The notes beneath the pieces were generated by a model, which was not told the DNA's origin, ran no database searches, and saw only the letters and a list, made by a program, of their open reading frames with translations. From assembly GCA_902521465.1 (NCBI GenBank), contig CABYRL010000007.1, positions 1-61,494 on the forward strand: a stretch of DNA of 61,494 nucleotides, in the 5' to 3' direction. Below, piece by piece: positions 1 to 9,368 of the stretch. The stretch comes from an uncultured Alphaproteobacteria bacterium (GTDB lineage: Bacteria; Pseudomonadota; Alphaproteobacteria; HIMB59). A program made the position numbers and the translations under genes. Numbering within the stretch: position 1 is the first letter of the stretch; each line of letters starts with the position of its first letter.

Positions 1-1
1 T

Positions 2-652
2 GTACATGGTATTGAGCCAAAAAAAATAAATGGTAGAAGAGTAACATCTCCTACAGACATAGAGGCTGCCAAAAAAATATCTGGCCAAATTTTAATAGAT
101 ATTTTTAGCTTGAGTTCACGATATAATATAAGAAATTTTCCAATTCCTATTTCAAAGAAAGACTTTATTGCAGCAAAACGAAGAGATGTAGTTGATGACA
201 TTGATTACGGCCAAGTCGGAGACATCGTTTCAGTTGATGCATTACAAATTAAAAACTTATTTAAAGAACATGATATGATAATTATGCCAAGTTTAGTTTT
301 AGATAAAAATACATCTGAAGTATTAAATGTTAATGCTGACACCATTGCTACTGAATTAGCAATAAACCTCTCAGCTAGTAAGCTAATTTTTATCTCTGAT
401 GTTCCTTTTATCAAAGATACACAAGGAGAAAGAATTTCTTCAGTTGATGAAAATGTGGCAAGAAAACTATTTGATGAGAAAATCATTTCTAATGGGATGA
501 TTGTAAAAGTCGAAAACTCATTAAAAGCTCTAAATCAAGGTGTTCAAAAAATTCATATTATAAGTGGCGAAATAAAAAATGCTCTTATAAATGAGTTAGA
601 GACAGAAGAGGGTATTGGTACTGTATTTCAAAAACAATCTTTAGATTATTGA
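2..652 (+). CDS. argB: Acetylglutamate kinase, 5'-truncated by the window edge
   Basis: Phosphorylates N-acetyl-L-glutamate, the second step of arginine synthesis, in the cytoplasm. The reading frame is open from base 2, so the true start lies before the window and about 216 C-terminal codons are visible. Seen: a substrate-lobe segment NGRRVT (family form GLRVT), then the ATP-binding half with ISDVPFIKD (family LTDVPGV), GMIVKVE (family GGMIPKVE), GVQKIHIISG and the terminal EGIGTVF (family DEGIGTMI). It converges on the broken argD with 2 bases between stops. The internal TTG at base 110 is not the real start, because family-like sequence continues upstream of it. Confidence 0.93.
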   Translation, partial: VHGIEPKKINGRRVTSPTDIEAAKKISGQILIDIFSLSSRYNIRNFPIPISKKDFIAAKRRDVVDDIDYGQVGDIVSVDALQIKNLFKEHDMIIMPSLVLDKNTSEVLNVNADTIATELAINLSASKLIFISDVPFIKDTQGERISSVDENVARKLFDEKIISNGMIVKVENSLKALNQGVQKIHIISGEIKNALINELETEEGIGTVFQKQSLDY

Positions 653-654
653 AA

Positions 655-1637
655 TTACAACGATTGAGTTATTATCTTTATTGCCTTTCTTATTTCTCCA
701 GTTGAAACAGTCAAAGGAGGTGTAAGACGAATTATATTCCCTTGAATTAGAGTTGAAATAAGCCCATTTTTTGACATTTTTTCATATGTTTTTAATGCGA
801 TTTGATTATCTTTAAACTCTACACCAGCCATAAGACCCAAACATCTTGTATCAACTATTTTATCTTTGTGTAAAAGGTGCATTTTTTTTATTAGAGAAGA
901 TAATAAATTACCATTAATCAGTACTTTATTTAAAAAACTTTTATTATTTATGGTTCTAAAAACGTTATATGAAACTCTTGTCTGAAGCATACCACCTCCA
1001 AAAGTTGAGCCATGAAAACCAGTAGAAATAATTTTGGATATATATTTTTTAACTATAGTAGCACCTATGGGAATGCCTGAACCTAGGCCTTTTGCAGATG
1101 TTATGATATCTGGATTGACACCGTAATGTTTGTAAGCAAATATTTTACCAGTTCGACCTATACCACCTTGTATTTCATCCCCAATAAGCAAAATTTTCTT
1201 ATTTTTACATATCCCTTTTATAGCTTTTGCAAAATTCTTACTGCAAATATTTATGCCTCCGTCTCCCTGAACAAATTCAATTATGATTGCTACCGTTTTT
1301 TTATTTACTAATTTCTCGCAATTTTTAGAGCAGCCTCTATACTTTCGGCACCAGAGTTAGAAAAGAATACATCCCCTCTATTGGAATTATCAGATAGTAA
1401 CTTAGATAATTTAGTTTTAAATTCATGTATTTGTGATCCTGAGAGATGAGTAATTCCTGTTTTAAGTTGAGCTTTAAGGCTTTTTTTAATTACTGGATGA
1501 TTATATCCAAGAGAATTGACAGCAACCCCTGCAGAAAAATCTAATAATTTTCTTTTATCTGAGGTGTATAAATAACAACCATTGCCCTTTACCACTTTGA
1601 AATTACTAAACTTGTAAGTTTTTAATAAGTTATTCAT
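655..1637 (-). pseudogene. argD: Acetylornithine aminotransferase remnant (frameshift plus internal deletion)
   Basis: A PLP-dependent class III aminotransferase of arginine synthesis, apparently inactivated. The N-terminal part (1308-1637) runs from MNNLLKTYK through the PLP phosphate-binding SNSGAESIEAALKIAR and meets a stop at 1308. The C-terminal part resumes in another frame near 1320 with TVAIIIEFVQGDGG and continues through DEIQGGIGRTGK and the lysine motif SAKGLGSGIPIGA to the stop at 655. The total of 983 nt is not a multiple of three. About 50-60 residues that normally join these parts, including the Phe-His pair stacking on PLP (family FHGRT), are missing. Conserved motifs are also eroded: EFVQGDGG replaces EPIQGEGG, and GGGMLQT replaces GGNPLA. 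An assembly error is the alternative. Confidence 0.85.
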
Positions 1638-1682
1638 GTTTTTTTTTACGTATATTTTTATTAAAAAAGTAAATTTTGATAG

Positions 1683-2576
1683 TCAAAATCTCCACTGGCT
1701 TATTTTATTCATAAGAAAATCTCTAAAAGCTATTAATTTTAAACTCCCTTTTAGATTTTCATGATAAACCATATGAACATCGTAACTTGGACCTTCTATA
1801 TCTGGTAATACTTTAACAAGATGGGCTTTATGTTGAGCCATATAATCAGGTAATGCAGCTAATCCTGCACCAGTTTCAACAGCTACTAATAAACCATATA
1901 GATTATTAATTGTAATATGAGGTCTTCTATTTTTTTGGTTTTTTTTAACACCGGTCTTCAGTATCCAATTAGTGTCAGAAAGGGGGGATGGTTTTCCAAT
2001 TCCATATGTAATTAATCTATGACTATTAAGTTCTGATCTTCTCAAAGGCATACCCATTTCATTTATGTAATTCGCTGATCCATAAATATGGTATTTGATT
2101 GTTGCTATGTGCTTTGAAACTAAATCTAAATGTCTTGGTTTTCTCATCCATAAACCAATATCATAATCTTGGCGAAGCATATCTTGCTCATCTTCAGAAT
2201 AGTTTAGTTTAAGATTAATTTCTGGGTATTCATGAATAAATTCATTTATTCTTGGGCTAAGCCACATCGATCCAAAAGCAACTGTAGTATTAATAGAGAG
2301 GTTACCAGTAGGAACTGACTTATATTCAACTATCTTTTTTTCTATAGAATTTAAATCAGCAAAAATTTTTTCAGTTTCTTCAAAGAGATAGGAACCTTGC
2401 TCTGTCAGAGTTATACCTTTTGTGTGTCTTTTAAATAGTTTGGTTTTTAAACTATGCTCAAGAGATTGAATTTGTCTAGTAATAGCAGATTGACTAAGGT
2501 GAATTGTATCCATAGCTCTAGAGATGCTTCCTGCTGTAGCTACGTGATAAAATGTTTTAAGTCTATCCCAATCCAT
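1683..2576 (-). CDS. LysR-family transcriptional regulator
   Basis: DNA-binding regulator of 297 aa, normal LysR length. Residues 1-65 form the winged helix-turn-helix (ATAGSISRAMDTIHLSQSAI, then the linker-helix segment RQIQSLEHSL). Residues about 90-295 form the periplasmic-binding-protein-like effector domain, with the typical LAALPDYMA segment late in the domain. It is last in the minus-strand run ggt-mazG-tolC-lysR and its start overlaps the end of the tolC-like gene by 14 bases, so it is probably translated from the same message. No effector can be read from the sequence; regulation of the linked TolC-like or transferase gene is only a guess. Confidence 0.92.
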   Translation of the reverse strand: MDWDRLKTFYHVATAGSISRAMDTIHLSQSAITRQIQSLEHSLKTKLFKRHTKGITLTEQGSYLFEETEKIFADLNSIEKKIVEYKSVPTGNLSINTTVAFGSMWLSPRINEFIHEYPEINLKLNYSEDEQDMLRQDYDIGLWMRKPRHLDLVSKHIATIKYHIYGSANYINEMGMPLRRSELNSHRLITYGIGKPSPLSDTNWILKTGVKKNQKNRRPHITINNLYGLLVAVETGAGLAALPDYMAQHKAHLVKVLPDIEGPSYDVHMVYHENLKGSLKLIAFRDFLMNKISQWRF

Positions 2577-3837
2577 TAATAATTGTATTTAGATCCCCGT
2601 TTAATATCAGAATGTCTATTAAATAATATTTTTTTGAAGATTTCAAATCTAATAAAATGTTATGAGCATCATTTAATTCATTCTTACTTTCTATAAGTTG
2701 TGTAATATCTATTTTTTGGGCTTTATATAAAATTTCATTTCCTTGTAATTTTAATTCTAAGCTATCAATTATTTTTTCTTGGTTGTTTATTTTATTTAAA
2801 TAAAAATCATAATTGTTCCAAGACTCTAAGTAAGTATTAAGTAAGTCTCTCTTTAAGTCTTTATGCTCTAATAATTTTTTTTGATAATTATATTCCTCAA
2901 TATCAAAATTATTTTCATCTTTAAACCCATCATAAATAGGAATGCTTAGAGATAGTGACAAGGATGAGGATCTTCTATGATCAATTGCTGCAGAATAATT
3001 ATCACTCTCACTTAGGGAATAGGTTAGGTCAACAGAAGGTCTCAAATCTTTTTTGCTCATCTCTAGTTCAGGTAAATATGTATTTTCAATAAAAGAGAGA
3101 TATTGGCCATAAGAGGAATTCATTAATTCTGAAAATAATTTCTTACTAATTTGTGCATTAGATACGTCTATCACATAATCAAAATTTACATCTTCATCAT
3201 AAATATCGAGATCAAGTAACTTACTAACTTGAAGCATTAAATTATCTATTTTTCTATCATAGTCTAAAGACACAGATTGTGCTTCTAATAGTTCATTTTC
3301 TAAATCTAATACCTCTGTTTTTGTAATTCTGTTTGCCTTAAATAATATTTCAGCCTCTAAGACTTTTTTTCTATAAAATTCTAAATTCAGTTGTTGATTT
3401 TTCTTTTTAAAAATCAATGTCTGTAAATTACTATAACCGTTTAGGAGTTCTTTGATTAATAACTCTTTTTGATACTCTCTAAGATAGTCAAAAGCTTGAT
3501 TCCTAGTTTGCGTAGTAATTAAATTTAACTGACTAAACCCACCGTTATAGAGGTTAACCGTAGCACTTAATGTATGAGTATCTGCGTTTACTGTAGAAGT
3601 AGAATCAGTGCTAGTTGTACTGTTTGAAATAGAAAACGAATAATCTATTTCTGGTATATAGAGAGTATCAGCTAATTCTAAATTTTTATCGTCAATCAAA
3701 TTGTCATACTTAAATTGAGAGTTTGTTTCATTTTTTTCGACAAGAATTTTTATCAAATCAGTTATTTCATAGGATAAAATACCCTTTGAAAAAAATAAAA
3801 AGAATGTGCTTAAAAAAATTATTTTGATTTTTGCCAT
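2563..3837 (-). CDS. TolC-family outer-membrane efflux protein
   Basis: Outer-membrane channel of type I secretion or tripartite efflux, 424 aa. A signal peptide covers about residues 1-22 (MAKIKIIF through GILS). The body has the internal duplication of TolC: two long helical coiled regions (about 105-200 and 305-410) separated by strand-rich Ser/Thr-rich stretches such as ISNSTTSTDSTSTVNADTH and SLSLSLSIPIYDGF. The sequence YNGGFSQLNL in the first repeat and YDGFKDENN in the second are the usual TolC repeat signatures. It overlaps mazG by 19 bases and lysR by 14. No periplasmic adaptor or inner-membrane pump lies beside it, so its partners must be encoded elsewhere. Confidence 0.88.
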   Translation of the reverse strand: MAKIKIIFLSTFFLFFSKGILSYEITDLIKILVEKNETNSQFKYDNLIDDKNLELADTLYIPEIDYSFSISNSTTSTDSTSTVNADTHTLSATVNLYNGGFSQLNLITTQTRNQAFDYLREYQKELLIKELLNGYSNLQTLIFKKKNQQLNLEFYRKKVLEAEILFKANRITKTEVLDLENELLEAQSVSLDYDRKIDNLMLQVSKLLDLDIYDEDVNFDYVIDVSNAQISKKLFSELMNSSYGQYLSFIENTYLPELEMSKKDLRPSVDLTYSLSESDNYSAAIDHRRSSSLSLSLSIPIYDGFKDENNFDIEEYNYQKKLLEHKDLKRDLLNTYLESWNNYDFYLNKINNQEKIIDSLELKLQGNEILYKAQKIDITQLIESKNELNDAHNILLDLKSSKKYYLIDILILNGDLNTIINGLG

Positions 3838-4592
3838 TCTCTCTCCAAATTATTCAAATTCCATTTCAATTTTTTTTTGTTCATTGTATTTTCCATTTTT
3901 TTAAATCTTTTCTCAAATTTCCTATTAGAGTTCCTAATAATTGTTTCAGTATCAAGTCCTAATTTTCTTGATAAATTAATACAAGAAAATAATAAATCTC
4001 CTAATTCCTCTTTAATTTTTCTCTTATTATTTGTTCTCATTTCATTTGAAAGCTCATTTAATTCCTCTTTTACCTTCTTCAAGGTTCCATTTGCATTTTT
4101 CCAATCAAATCCTTCTTTTGCAGCTCTTTTTTGAAGCTTAAGTGAACGTGTAACAGCAGGGAGATTTACACTTACACCATCTAAAACAGATTTAGCACCT
4201 TTCTTTTTTCTTTCAAATTTTTTTTGTGTTTCCCAAAAATCATTAACATCTTGAACGGTTTTAATTGACTCATCGCGCATAAAAATATGAGGATGACGAG
4301 ATTTCATTTTTTTTACACTTGTATCAATGACATCTTCAATTGAAAATTTCTTTTTTTCAGCAGCAATAACTGAGTGATAAATAACTTGTAGTAATAAATC
4401 GCCAAGCTCTCCTTCTAGCTCTTTGGTATTATTTGACTCAATTGCTTCGATAACTTCATATGCTTCCTCTAAAGTATACTTTGCTAATGATTTGGAAGTT
4501 TGTTGTATATCCCATGGACATCCATTTTTTGGATTTCTTAGTCTCTTCACAACATTAATTAAATCATCTATTTTGTTCTTTTTTTTTACCAT
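3819..4592 (-). CDS. mazG: Nucleoside triphosphate pyrophosphohydrolase MazG
   Basis: Hydrolyses (d)NTPs to NMP and pyrophosphate, a house-cleaning enzyme. At 257 aa it is close to E. coli MazG (263) and has both MazG domains. The first has GCPWDIQQT (24-32), the metal site LEEAYEVIEAI (41-51) and ELGDLLLQ (62-69). The second has VKEELNELS and EELGDLLFS. The inter-domain linker KMKSRHPHIF is also family-typical. It overlaps the GGT-like gene by 7 bases at its start and the tolC-like gene by 19 at its end, so it is translationally coupled. Confidence 0.95.
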   Translation of the reverse strand: MVKKKNKIDDLINVVKRLRNPKNGCPWDIQQTSKSLAKYTLEEAYEVIEAIESNNTKELEGELGDLLLQVIYHSVIAAEKKKFSIEDVIDTSVKKMKSRHPHIFMRDESIKTVQDVNDFWETQKKFERKKKGAKSVLDGVSVNLPAVTRSLKLQKRAAKEGFDWKNANGTLKKVKEELNELSNEMRTNNKRKIKEELGDLLFSCINLSRKLGLDTETIIRNSNRKFEKRFKKMENTMNKKKLKWNLNNLEREWQKSK

Positions 4593-6337
4593 GCTAATGC
4601 CTGTGCTTGAAATATTTGACTCTTATAACTTCTAATATCTGCATATGCATCATAAATTTTATCTTGTTTTCTAGTGCACAAAATAAAACCTTCGCTCCAG
4701 TCTGTAGTTTTTAGGCATTTATGTCCTTTTTTATTTAATTGAGAAATAAAGGGTGAAAGTCGCTCCTCTAAAAGTAATTGTTTCAAATTAGGATCATGTG
4801 GGTGAAAAAAAGCAGGTAAATGCTCTGATGAAACTCTTGGTTCATTTAATGCTTGGTCAATAGACTTATTCGCAAATATATAATTCATTAAAAATTGTGC
4901 TTGCCATTGATCTTGAGCGTCACCACCCATTGTTCCACAACTTAAAATCTCTTTCTTTTTTTGATTGATAATTAAAGTAGGACTCAATGTTGTCCTTGGT
5001 TGTTGTTCAGGTGCTATAAAATTTACATGACCTGGTTTTGATAAATAAAACGTCATTAATCTATTACCTAAGGGAAATCCTAATTCATTAATCACTTCAT
5101 TAGATCTGATCCATCCACCACTTGGTGTACACGATATAGCATTATTATCTTTATCTATGATACTTATATGAACAGTGCCAGCTCCCCATGGTTTAATATC
5201 ATTTTCAATTGGAAGTAATGATTTCTTGGATAGGGGGATACCAGGAATTATAGAGTCAATTGCCTTCTCTTTAATTAATTGCATTCTTTTATTAAGGTAA
5301 GAGTCATTTAATAAGTGATTGGCTTTGACTTTTGAATTGTACTTACCAGTGAAATACATCTCTCTGTCAGCAAAAGTTAATTTTAAAATTTCTATAAATT
5401 TATGAATATCACTAGCTGAATTAAGTGATTTAATTTTTTGTTTGTTGAGCATTTTCAACATCATTAAACTAGTTAATCCCTGTCCCCAGAAATTAGTTTT
5501 GTGAACTTGATAATCACCATATTTTTCTGAAATTGTTTTTTCAAATTTCACATTAAAGTTTTCAAAATCCTCTTTTGAAAGAAGCCCTTCATTTTTTTGT
5601 GAATATTTTAAAATTGAGTTTGCAACATCGCCTTTGTAAAAAGCATCATGTAATTTATTAAATTTATTATTTCGAGATCCTGTGATTTTTTTTTCGTAAT
5701 TATTAAGATAATCTATTAAGTTTGCGTAAGCCAAATTTCTAAATAAACTTCCTACTTTTGGAATTTTATTATTTTTTAAATATAGTTTTGCAGAATTTTT
5801 CCACTCTTTTATAAATTTACCTTTTAGACTTTTTAACCCAAATTTATTTTGGTTTATTATTCCAATGTGTAAAGGATATCCTTCTTTTGCGTATTCTTTA
5901 GCATATTTAGAAATAGTCCTAAAATCTAGTTTGCCATATAACTGCAACATCCTAAAAATACTAGAAAAAGCTGCTGGAACTCCAGCACATAATATTCCCT
6001 CATCAGGAACTTCTGTGTATCCTCTTGTAACTAAATTTAAAAAATTAAATTTTTTTGGAGATATAGTATTACCATTTAAAACAAGAGGACTTTGGTCTTT
6101 GGGCTTTAAAATCATTACTCCTTCACCTCCCATGCCAAACATTTGAGGATTTACAAGGCCTTCAACTAACATAGCTCCAGCTGCAGCATCAAAGGCATTA
6201 CCTTTATCATCATTTAAAATATTATGTGCAGTAATTGATGATAAATTTGAATGAGTTGCTATAGCACCGTTTGTTCCAGAATAACTCGGTATAAAACTGT
6301 TAGAGCTATTATCTTCTATTCTATAAGATCTATTCAT
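4586..6337 (-). CDS. Gamma-glutamyltransferase-family protein, cytoplasmic
   Basis: Ntn-hydrolase of the GGT family, made as one chain that self-cleaves before a catalytic Thr. At 583 aa it is full length. N-terminal signatures NAFDAAAGAMLVEGLVNPQ and GMGGEG are visible. The nucleophile is probably Thr388 in WGAGTVHISIIDKDNNA, followed by the oxyanion/substrate-loop type segment SGGW. Unlike E. coli Ggt there is no signal peptide, so it should be cytoplasmic. The substrate could be a gamma-glutamyl compound, or the protein could be an acylase or amide hydrolase of the same fold; the sequence does not decide. First gene of the minus-strand run leading into mazG. Confidence 0.88.
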   Translation of the reverse strand: MNRSYRIEDNSSNSFIPSYSGTNGAIATHSNLSSITAHNILNDDKGNAFDAAAGAMLVEGLVNPQMFGMGGEGVMILKPKDQSPLVLNGNTISPKKFNFLNLVTRGYTEVPDEGILCAGVPAAFSSIFRMLQLYGKLDFRTISKYAKEYAKEGYPLHIGIINQNKFGLKSLKGKFIKEWKNSAKLYLKNNKIPKVGSLFRNLAYANLIDYLNNYEKKITGSRNNKFNKLHDAFYKGDVANSILKYSQKNEGLLSKEDFENFNVKFEKTISEKYGDYQVHKTNFWGQGLTSLMMLKMLNKQKIKSLNSASDIHKFIEILKLTFADREMYFTGKYNSKVKANHLLNDSYLNKRMQLIKEKAIDSIIPGIPLSKKSLLPIENDIKPWGAGTVHISIIDKDNNAISCTPSGGWIRSNEVINELGFPLGNRLMTFYLSKPGHVNFIAPEQQPRTTLSPTLIINQKKKEILSCGTMGGDAQDQWQAQFLMNYIFANKSIDQALNEPRVSSEHLPAFFHPHDPNLKQLLLEERLSPFISQLNKKGHKCLKTTDWSEGFILCTRKQDKIYDAYADIRSYKSQIFQAQALAW

Positions 6338-6406
6338 TACAAATAATAATTTTACGACATTCCATAAATTATTTCTTTTTTAAATGATTGCATTATAAAG
6401 TTATAT

Positions 6407-6844
6407 ATGACCTGGAAGTTAATATCAAAATCTTCATACTCACAATTACTTGGAGAGTTAGAAACAAAATTAGAAAATAATCAACATAAGTATAGAATGA
6501 CAGTTTCTGAGAAGCATTTAAATTCTGGAAACTTTGCACATGGCGGCTTTTTAATGTCTTTTTTGGATAATGTTATGGGCAATGCTGCATATAAGTCGTT
6601 TGGTAATAGACCATGTGTAACAATATCAATGAATACTCACTTTACTTTTTCTGCACAAAAAGGAGATGAGCTTATTGGAATTCCTACTATAGAGAGAATG
6701 ACAAAAACACTTTGTTTTGTTAAATGCCAAGTATTGTCAAATAATGAAATAATTGTTTCAGGAAATGGTATTTGGAAGTTAGTTAAAACATCATCTATGA
6801 AAACTGTAAAAGACAAAAAATTAGATGACGATGGTGGTTGGTAA
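6407..6844 (+). CDS. PaaI-type hotdog-fold acyl-CoA thioesterase
   Basis: Hydrolyses acyl-CoA thioesters in the cytoplasm. At 145 aa it is a single hotdog domain. The active-site motif HGGFLMSFLDNVMG lies at residues 45-58 with Asp54 as the usual catalytic acidic residue; later strands read VTISMNTHFTFSA and ETLCFV-type TKTLCFVKCQV. Starts at ATG 6407 on the plus strand, divergent from the GGT-like gene across 69 bases, and is followed after 24 bases by an MFS gene. Substrate unknown; a link to the distant betaine cluster is possible but has no support from position. Confidence 0.87.
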   Translation: MTWKLISKSSYSQLLGELETKLENNQHKYRMTVSEKHLNSGNFAHGGFLMSFLDNVMGNAAYKSFGNRPCVTISMNTHFTFSAQKGDELIGIPTIERMTKTLCFVKCQVLSNNEIIVSGNGIWKLVKTSSMKTVKDKKLDDDGGW

Positions 6845-6868
6845 TAATTTAATTAATTAGAATTAATA

Positions 6869-8011
6869 TTGAAAATACAAATATCAGAAATTAATGCATG
6901 TAAGGCGCTTTTTTTCTCTATTTCTTTTTTTGTAGGACTATGGGCTATTAGAATCCCTGATATAAAAGATCAAATAAACGTTGACTATAGTGGCATGGGA
7001 TATCTTTTTGTAATTTTTTCTATTGGCTCTGTGCTGACAATGATAGCGATGCCAAAAATAATGCAACTCTATCCATCAAAAAAAATATCTCTTTTATCTG
7101 GATTTCTAATTTGTATTTTATGGTTGCTCATACCTTTTGCCTATTCATTCAAATTAATGGCAATACTTAGTCTTATCTTTGGTGTTTGTTATGGACTTTT
7201 TGAAGTAATTCTTAATGTTCAAGCCACTTCTTTAGAAAAAAAACTAAAAATACCAATGATGTCAGGCTTTCACGCATTTTGGAGTATTGGACTATTATCT
7301 GGATCGTTGTTAACAAGTTTATTCTTAGAGTTTAATATTAGTTTTTTTATAAATTCTCTTGTTTATGTTGTATTTTTAGCTCCATTAATTTTTTTTAGTA
7401 GTTTAACTATAGAAAATAATAAATCAGATCCCTTATCTTTTTTTTCAATTTTTTTTAGTTGGCCCTTATTTCTTATAATTTTGGTTGTATTAGCTATCAC
7501 AGCAGTTTTTTTGGAAGGGGGGACAGACTCCTGGGGGTCTTTATACATGAGAGATTACATTAATGCAGACGGTTTCAATATTGGACTTGCTGCAATAGCC
7601 TTTAATGGAAGTATGGTTTTTGGAAGACTAATAGGAGATAAACTAAAACAAATGTTTGGAATTTATAATTTTCTTGTTTTCTCAGTTGTAGGATCATTAG
7701 TTGGTTCTTTAATAATTGCATTTAGTAGTTCTTTATTTTTTGCAATAATTGGATTTATCGTAGCTGGTTTTTGTGTTTCTTCTGTTATTCCAATTTGTTA
7801 CACGTATGGTTCTTCTATTAAAGGTGTTGATTCCACTGTCGGTATTTCAATTATTACAATAGGCACATATGGAGTTTTCATGATAGCACCTCCTACCTTA
7901 GGTTATGTTGCAGATATGATAGGTATAGAATTTGTATACACACCTATGTTTATACTTTTTTTCATAGTAAGCATCATTGTAATTTTACAAAAGAAATTAT
8001 TCAAAAACTAA
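6869..8011 (+). CDS. MFS transporter (YbjJ-like)
   Basis: Inner-membrane major-facilitator protein of 380 aa with about 12 predicted membrane segments. The seventh-helix region FLEGGTDSWGSLYMRDY resembles the EGAxADWSxLYLRD motif of YbjJ/fucose-permease-like members, and GFCVSSVIPI lies in helix 11. The start is TTG at 6869; no ATG gives the full first helix. It follows the thioesterase gene by 24 bases and its stop overlaps the stop of the convergent DMT gene by 4 bases. Substrate unknown; efflux of a small metabolite is likely from the family. Confidence 0.88.
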   Translation: MKIQISEINACKALFFSISFFVGLWAIRIPDIKDQINVDYSGMGYLFVIFSIGSVLTMIAMPKIMQLYPSKKISLLSGFLICILWLLIPFAYSFKLMAILSLIFGVCYGLFEVILNVQATSLEKKLKIPMMSGFHAFWSIGLLSGSLLTSLFLEFNISFFINSLVYVVFLAPLIFFSSLTIENNKSDPLSFFSIFFSWPLFLIILVVLAITAVFLEGGTDSWGSLYMRDYINADGFNIGLAAIAFNGSMVFGRLIGDKLKQMFGIYNFLVFSVVGSLVGSLIIAFSSSLFFAIIGFIVAGFCVSSVIPICYTYGSSIKGVDSTVGISIITIGTYGVFMIAPPTLGYVADMIGIEFVYTPMFILFFIVSIIVILQKKLFKN

Positions 8012-8880
8012 TTTTTTTTTAAAATTAATATATTTCCAAATATAACAAGAAACGACCCAATGTATAAATTTAAGTTCCAGATCATACCTTCAAATATTGT
8101 AGAAATAATTAATGCTATAAGTGGCATTATTATTGCAATGTATGCTGCATCATTGGCACCAATATTTTTAATTACTGATAAATAAAGAATAAAACCGAAT
8201 ACACTTCCAAAAATAGATAAATAAAGTAACGATATAATATATCTGTAACTAAAATCAAAATTAAGTTCAATACCAGTTACTAAAAGATAAATTAACAGTG
8301 TTATTGAGCCATACAACATCCCATATCCTGTAACAGCAATAACATTCAATTTAATTTTAGAGGTATACTCTGAAATTAAGTTACCAATAGATGCAAAATA
8401 TGTTGCTAATACACCAAGTAAAATCCCAATACTTGTGCTCTTTGATATTTCAAAATTAATAATTTCATCATAAAATATAAAAAGTAATCCTAAAGTTCCA
8501 ATAAAACCTCCAACCAAAGTCATTATTTTTGGAAATTTACCTTTAAAAATAATATTATTAACAACATTCATAAATAATATTGATGAAAAACATAAAGCAA
8601 CAAATCCACTTATTAAATGAACTGTAGATAGATAAAACAGCACATAATTTATATTAAATAATGATATACCCAGAGCAGCTATAAAGAAATGCTCCTTCAG
8701 AGTGTATTTAAGATTTATTTTTTTTAATATACAAAATATTAAAATTATTATTGATGATAAAAAAAACCGGTAAAAAACTGATGTCATTGGATCAACAATA
8801 CCAAGTTGAAATTTAATAATATACCAGGTAGGCCCCCAAACTATTAGTGTTGAAATAAATAAAAATATTGTATTGTTCAC
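8008..8880 (-). CDS. DMT-superfamily (EamA) transporter
   Basis: Inner-membrane protein of 290 aa with about ten hydrophobic helices arranged as two EamA repeats: residues about 5-135, and 150-288 beginning GILLGVLATYFASIGNLISE. N-terminal WGPTWYIIKFQ is the family's WGxxF/W signature region. The start is GTG at 8880, only 2 bases from the ATG of divergent yajQ, so its promoter must lie inside yajQ. Family members export amino acids or other small metabolites; no substrate can be assigned. Confidence 0.9.
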   Translation of the reverse strand: MNNTIFLFISTLIVWGPTWYIIKFQLGIVDPMTSVFYRFFLSSIIILIFCILKKINLKYTLKEHFFIAALGISLFNINYVLFYLSTVHLISGFVALCFSSILFMNVVNNIIFKGKFPKIMTLVGGFIGTLGLLFIFYDEIINFEISKSTSIGILLGVLATYFASIGNLISEYTSKIKLNVIAVTGYGMLYGSITLLIYLLVTGIELNFDFSYRYIISLLYLSIFGSVFGFILYLSVIKNIGANDAAYIAIIMPLIALIISTIFEGMIWNLNLYIGSFLVIFGNILILKKN

Positions 8881-8882
8881 TT

Positions 8883-9368
8883 ATGCCTTCTTTTGATGTT
8901 GTCTCGTCACCAGATATTCAAGAAATTGATAATGCCATCAATAATACTAAAAGAGAAGTTGATAATAGATTTGACTTTAAGAACACTAATTCAACAATCG
9001 AACGTAACGATTTTTCTATTACTATAGAGACAACCGACAATACTAAATTAACTCAATTTAATGATATTTTAAAAAATAATATTGTAAGAAGAAAAATAGA
9101 TCCAAAATTTATTCACCTAAAATCAACTGAAACAGCTTCTGGAAATAGAGTAAGACAATTTATTGATATTTTGAATGGAATATCAAAAGAGGACTCAAAA
9201 AAAATAACAAATCTTGTTAAATCATCAAAAGCAAAGGTTCAAGCTTCAATTAATGGAGATGAAGTAAGAATAACAGGAAAGAAAAGAGACGATCTACAAT
9301 CAATGATCGAATTATTAAAATCAAGTGATATTAAAATTCCTTTACAGTTTCAAAATTTCAGAGATTAA
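8883..9368 (+). CDS. yajQ: YajQ-family nucleotide (cyclic di-GMP)-binding protein
   Basis: Small cytoplasmic protein of 161 aa with tandem RNP-like folds; some relatives bind cyclic di-GMP. Seen: the family N-terminus MPSFDVVSSPDIQEIDNAIN, RFDFKN, the middle VRRKIDPKFIHLK, and the C-terminal KVQASINGDEVRITGKKRDD ending PLQFQNFRD. The start is set at ATG 8883 because family proteins begin MPSFD; a TTG 15 bases upstream would only add residues lying within the neighbour's start region. The last bases overlap the convergent editing gene by 11. Confidence 0.95.
   Translation: MPSFDVVSSPDIQEIDNAINNTKREVDNRFDFKNTNSTIERNDFSITIETTDNTKLTQFNDILKNNIVRRKIDPKFIHLKSTETASGNRVRQFIDILNGISKEDSKKITNLVKSSKAKVQASINGDEVRITGKKRDDLQSMIELLKSSDIKIPLQFQNFRD

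Noticed and set aside
205-486. 93-aa frame opposite argB
   Set aside because: Antisense to clearly conserved ArgB sequence; hydrophobic composition is a by-product of the coding strand.
655-1637. Two separate aminotransferase genes, or programmed frameshifting within argD
   Set aside because: Both parts align end to end with one ArgD, and about 50-60 residues are missing between them, which a frameshift alone cannot supply.
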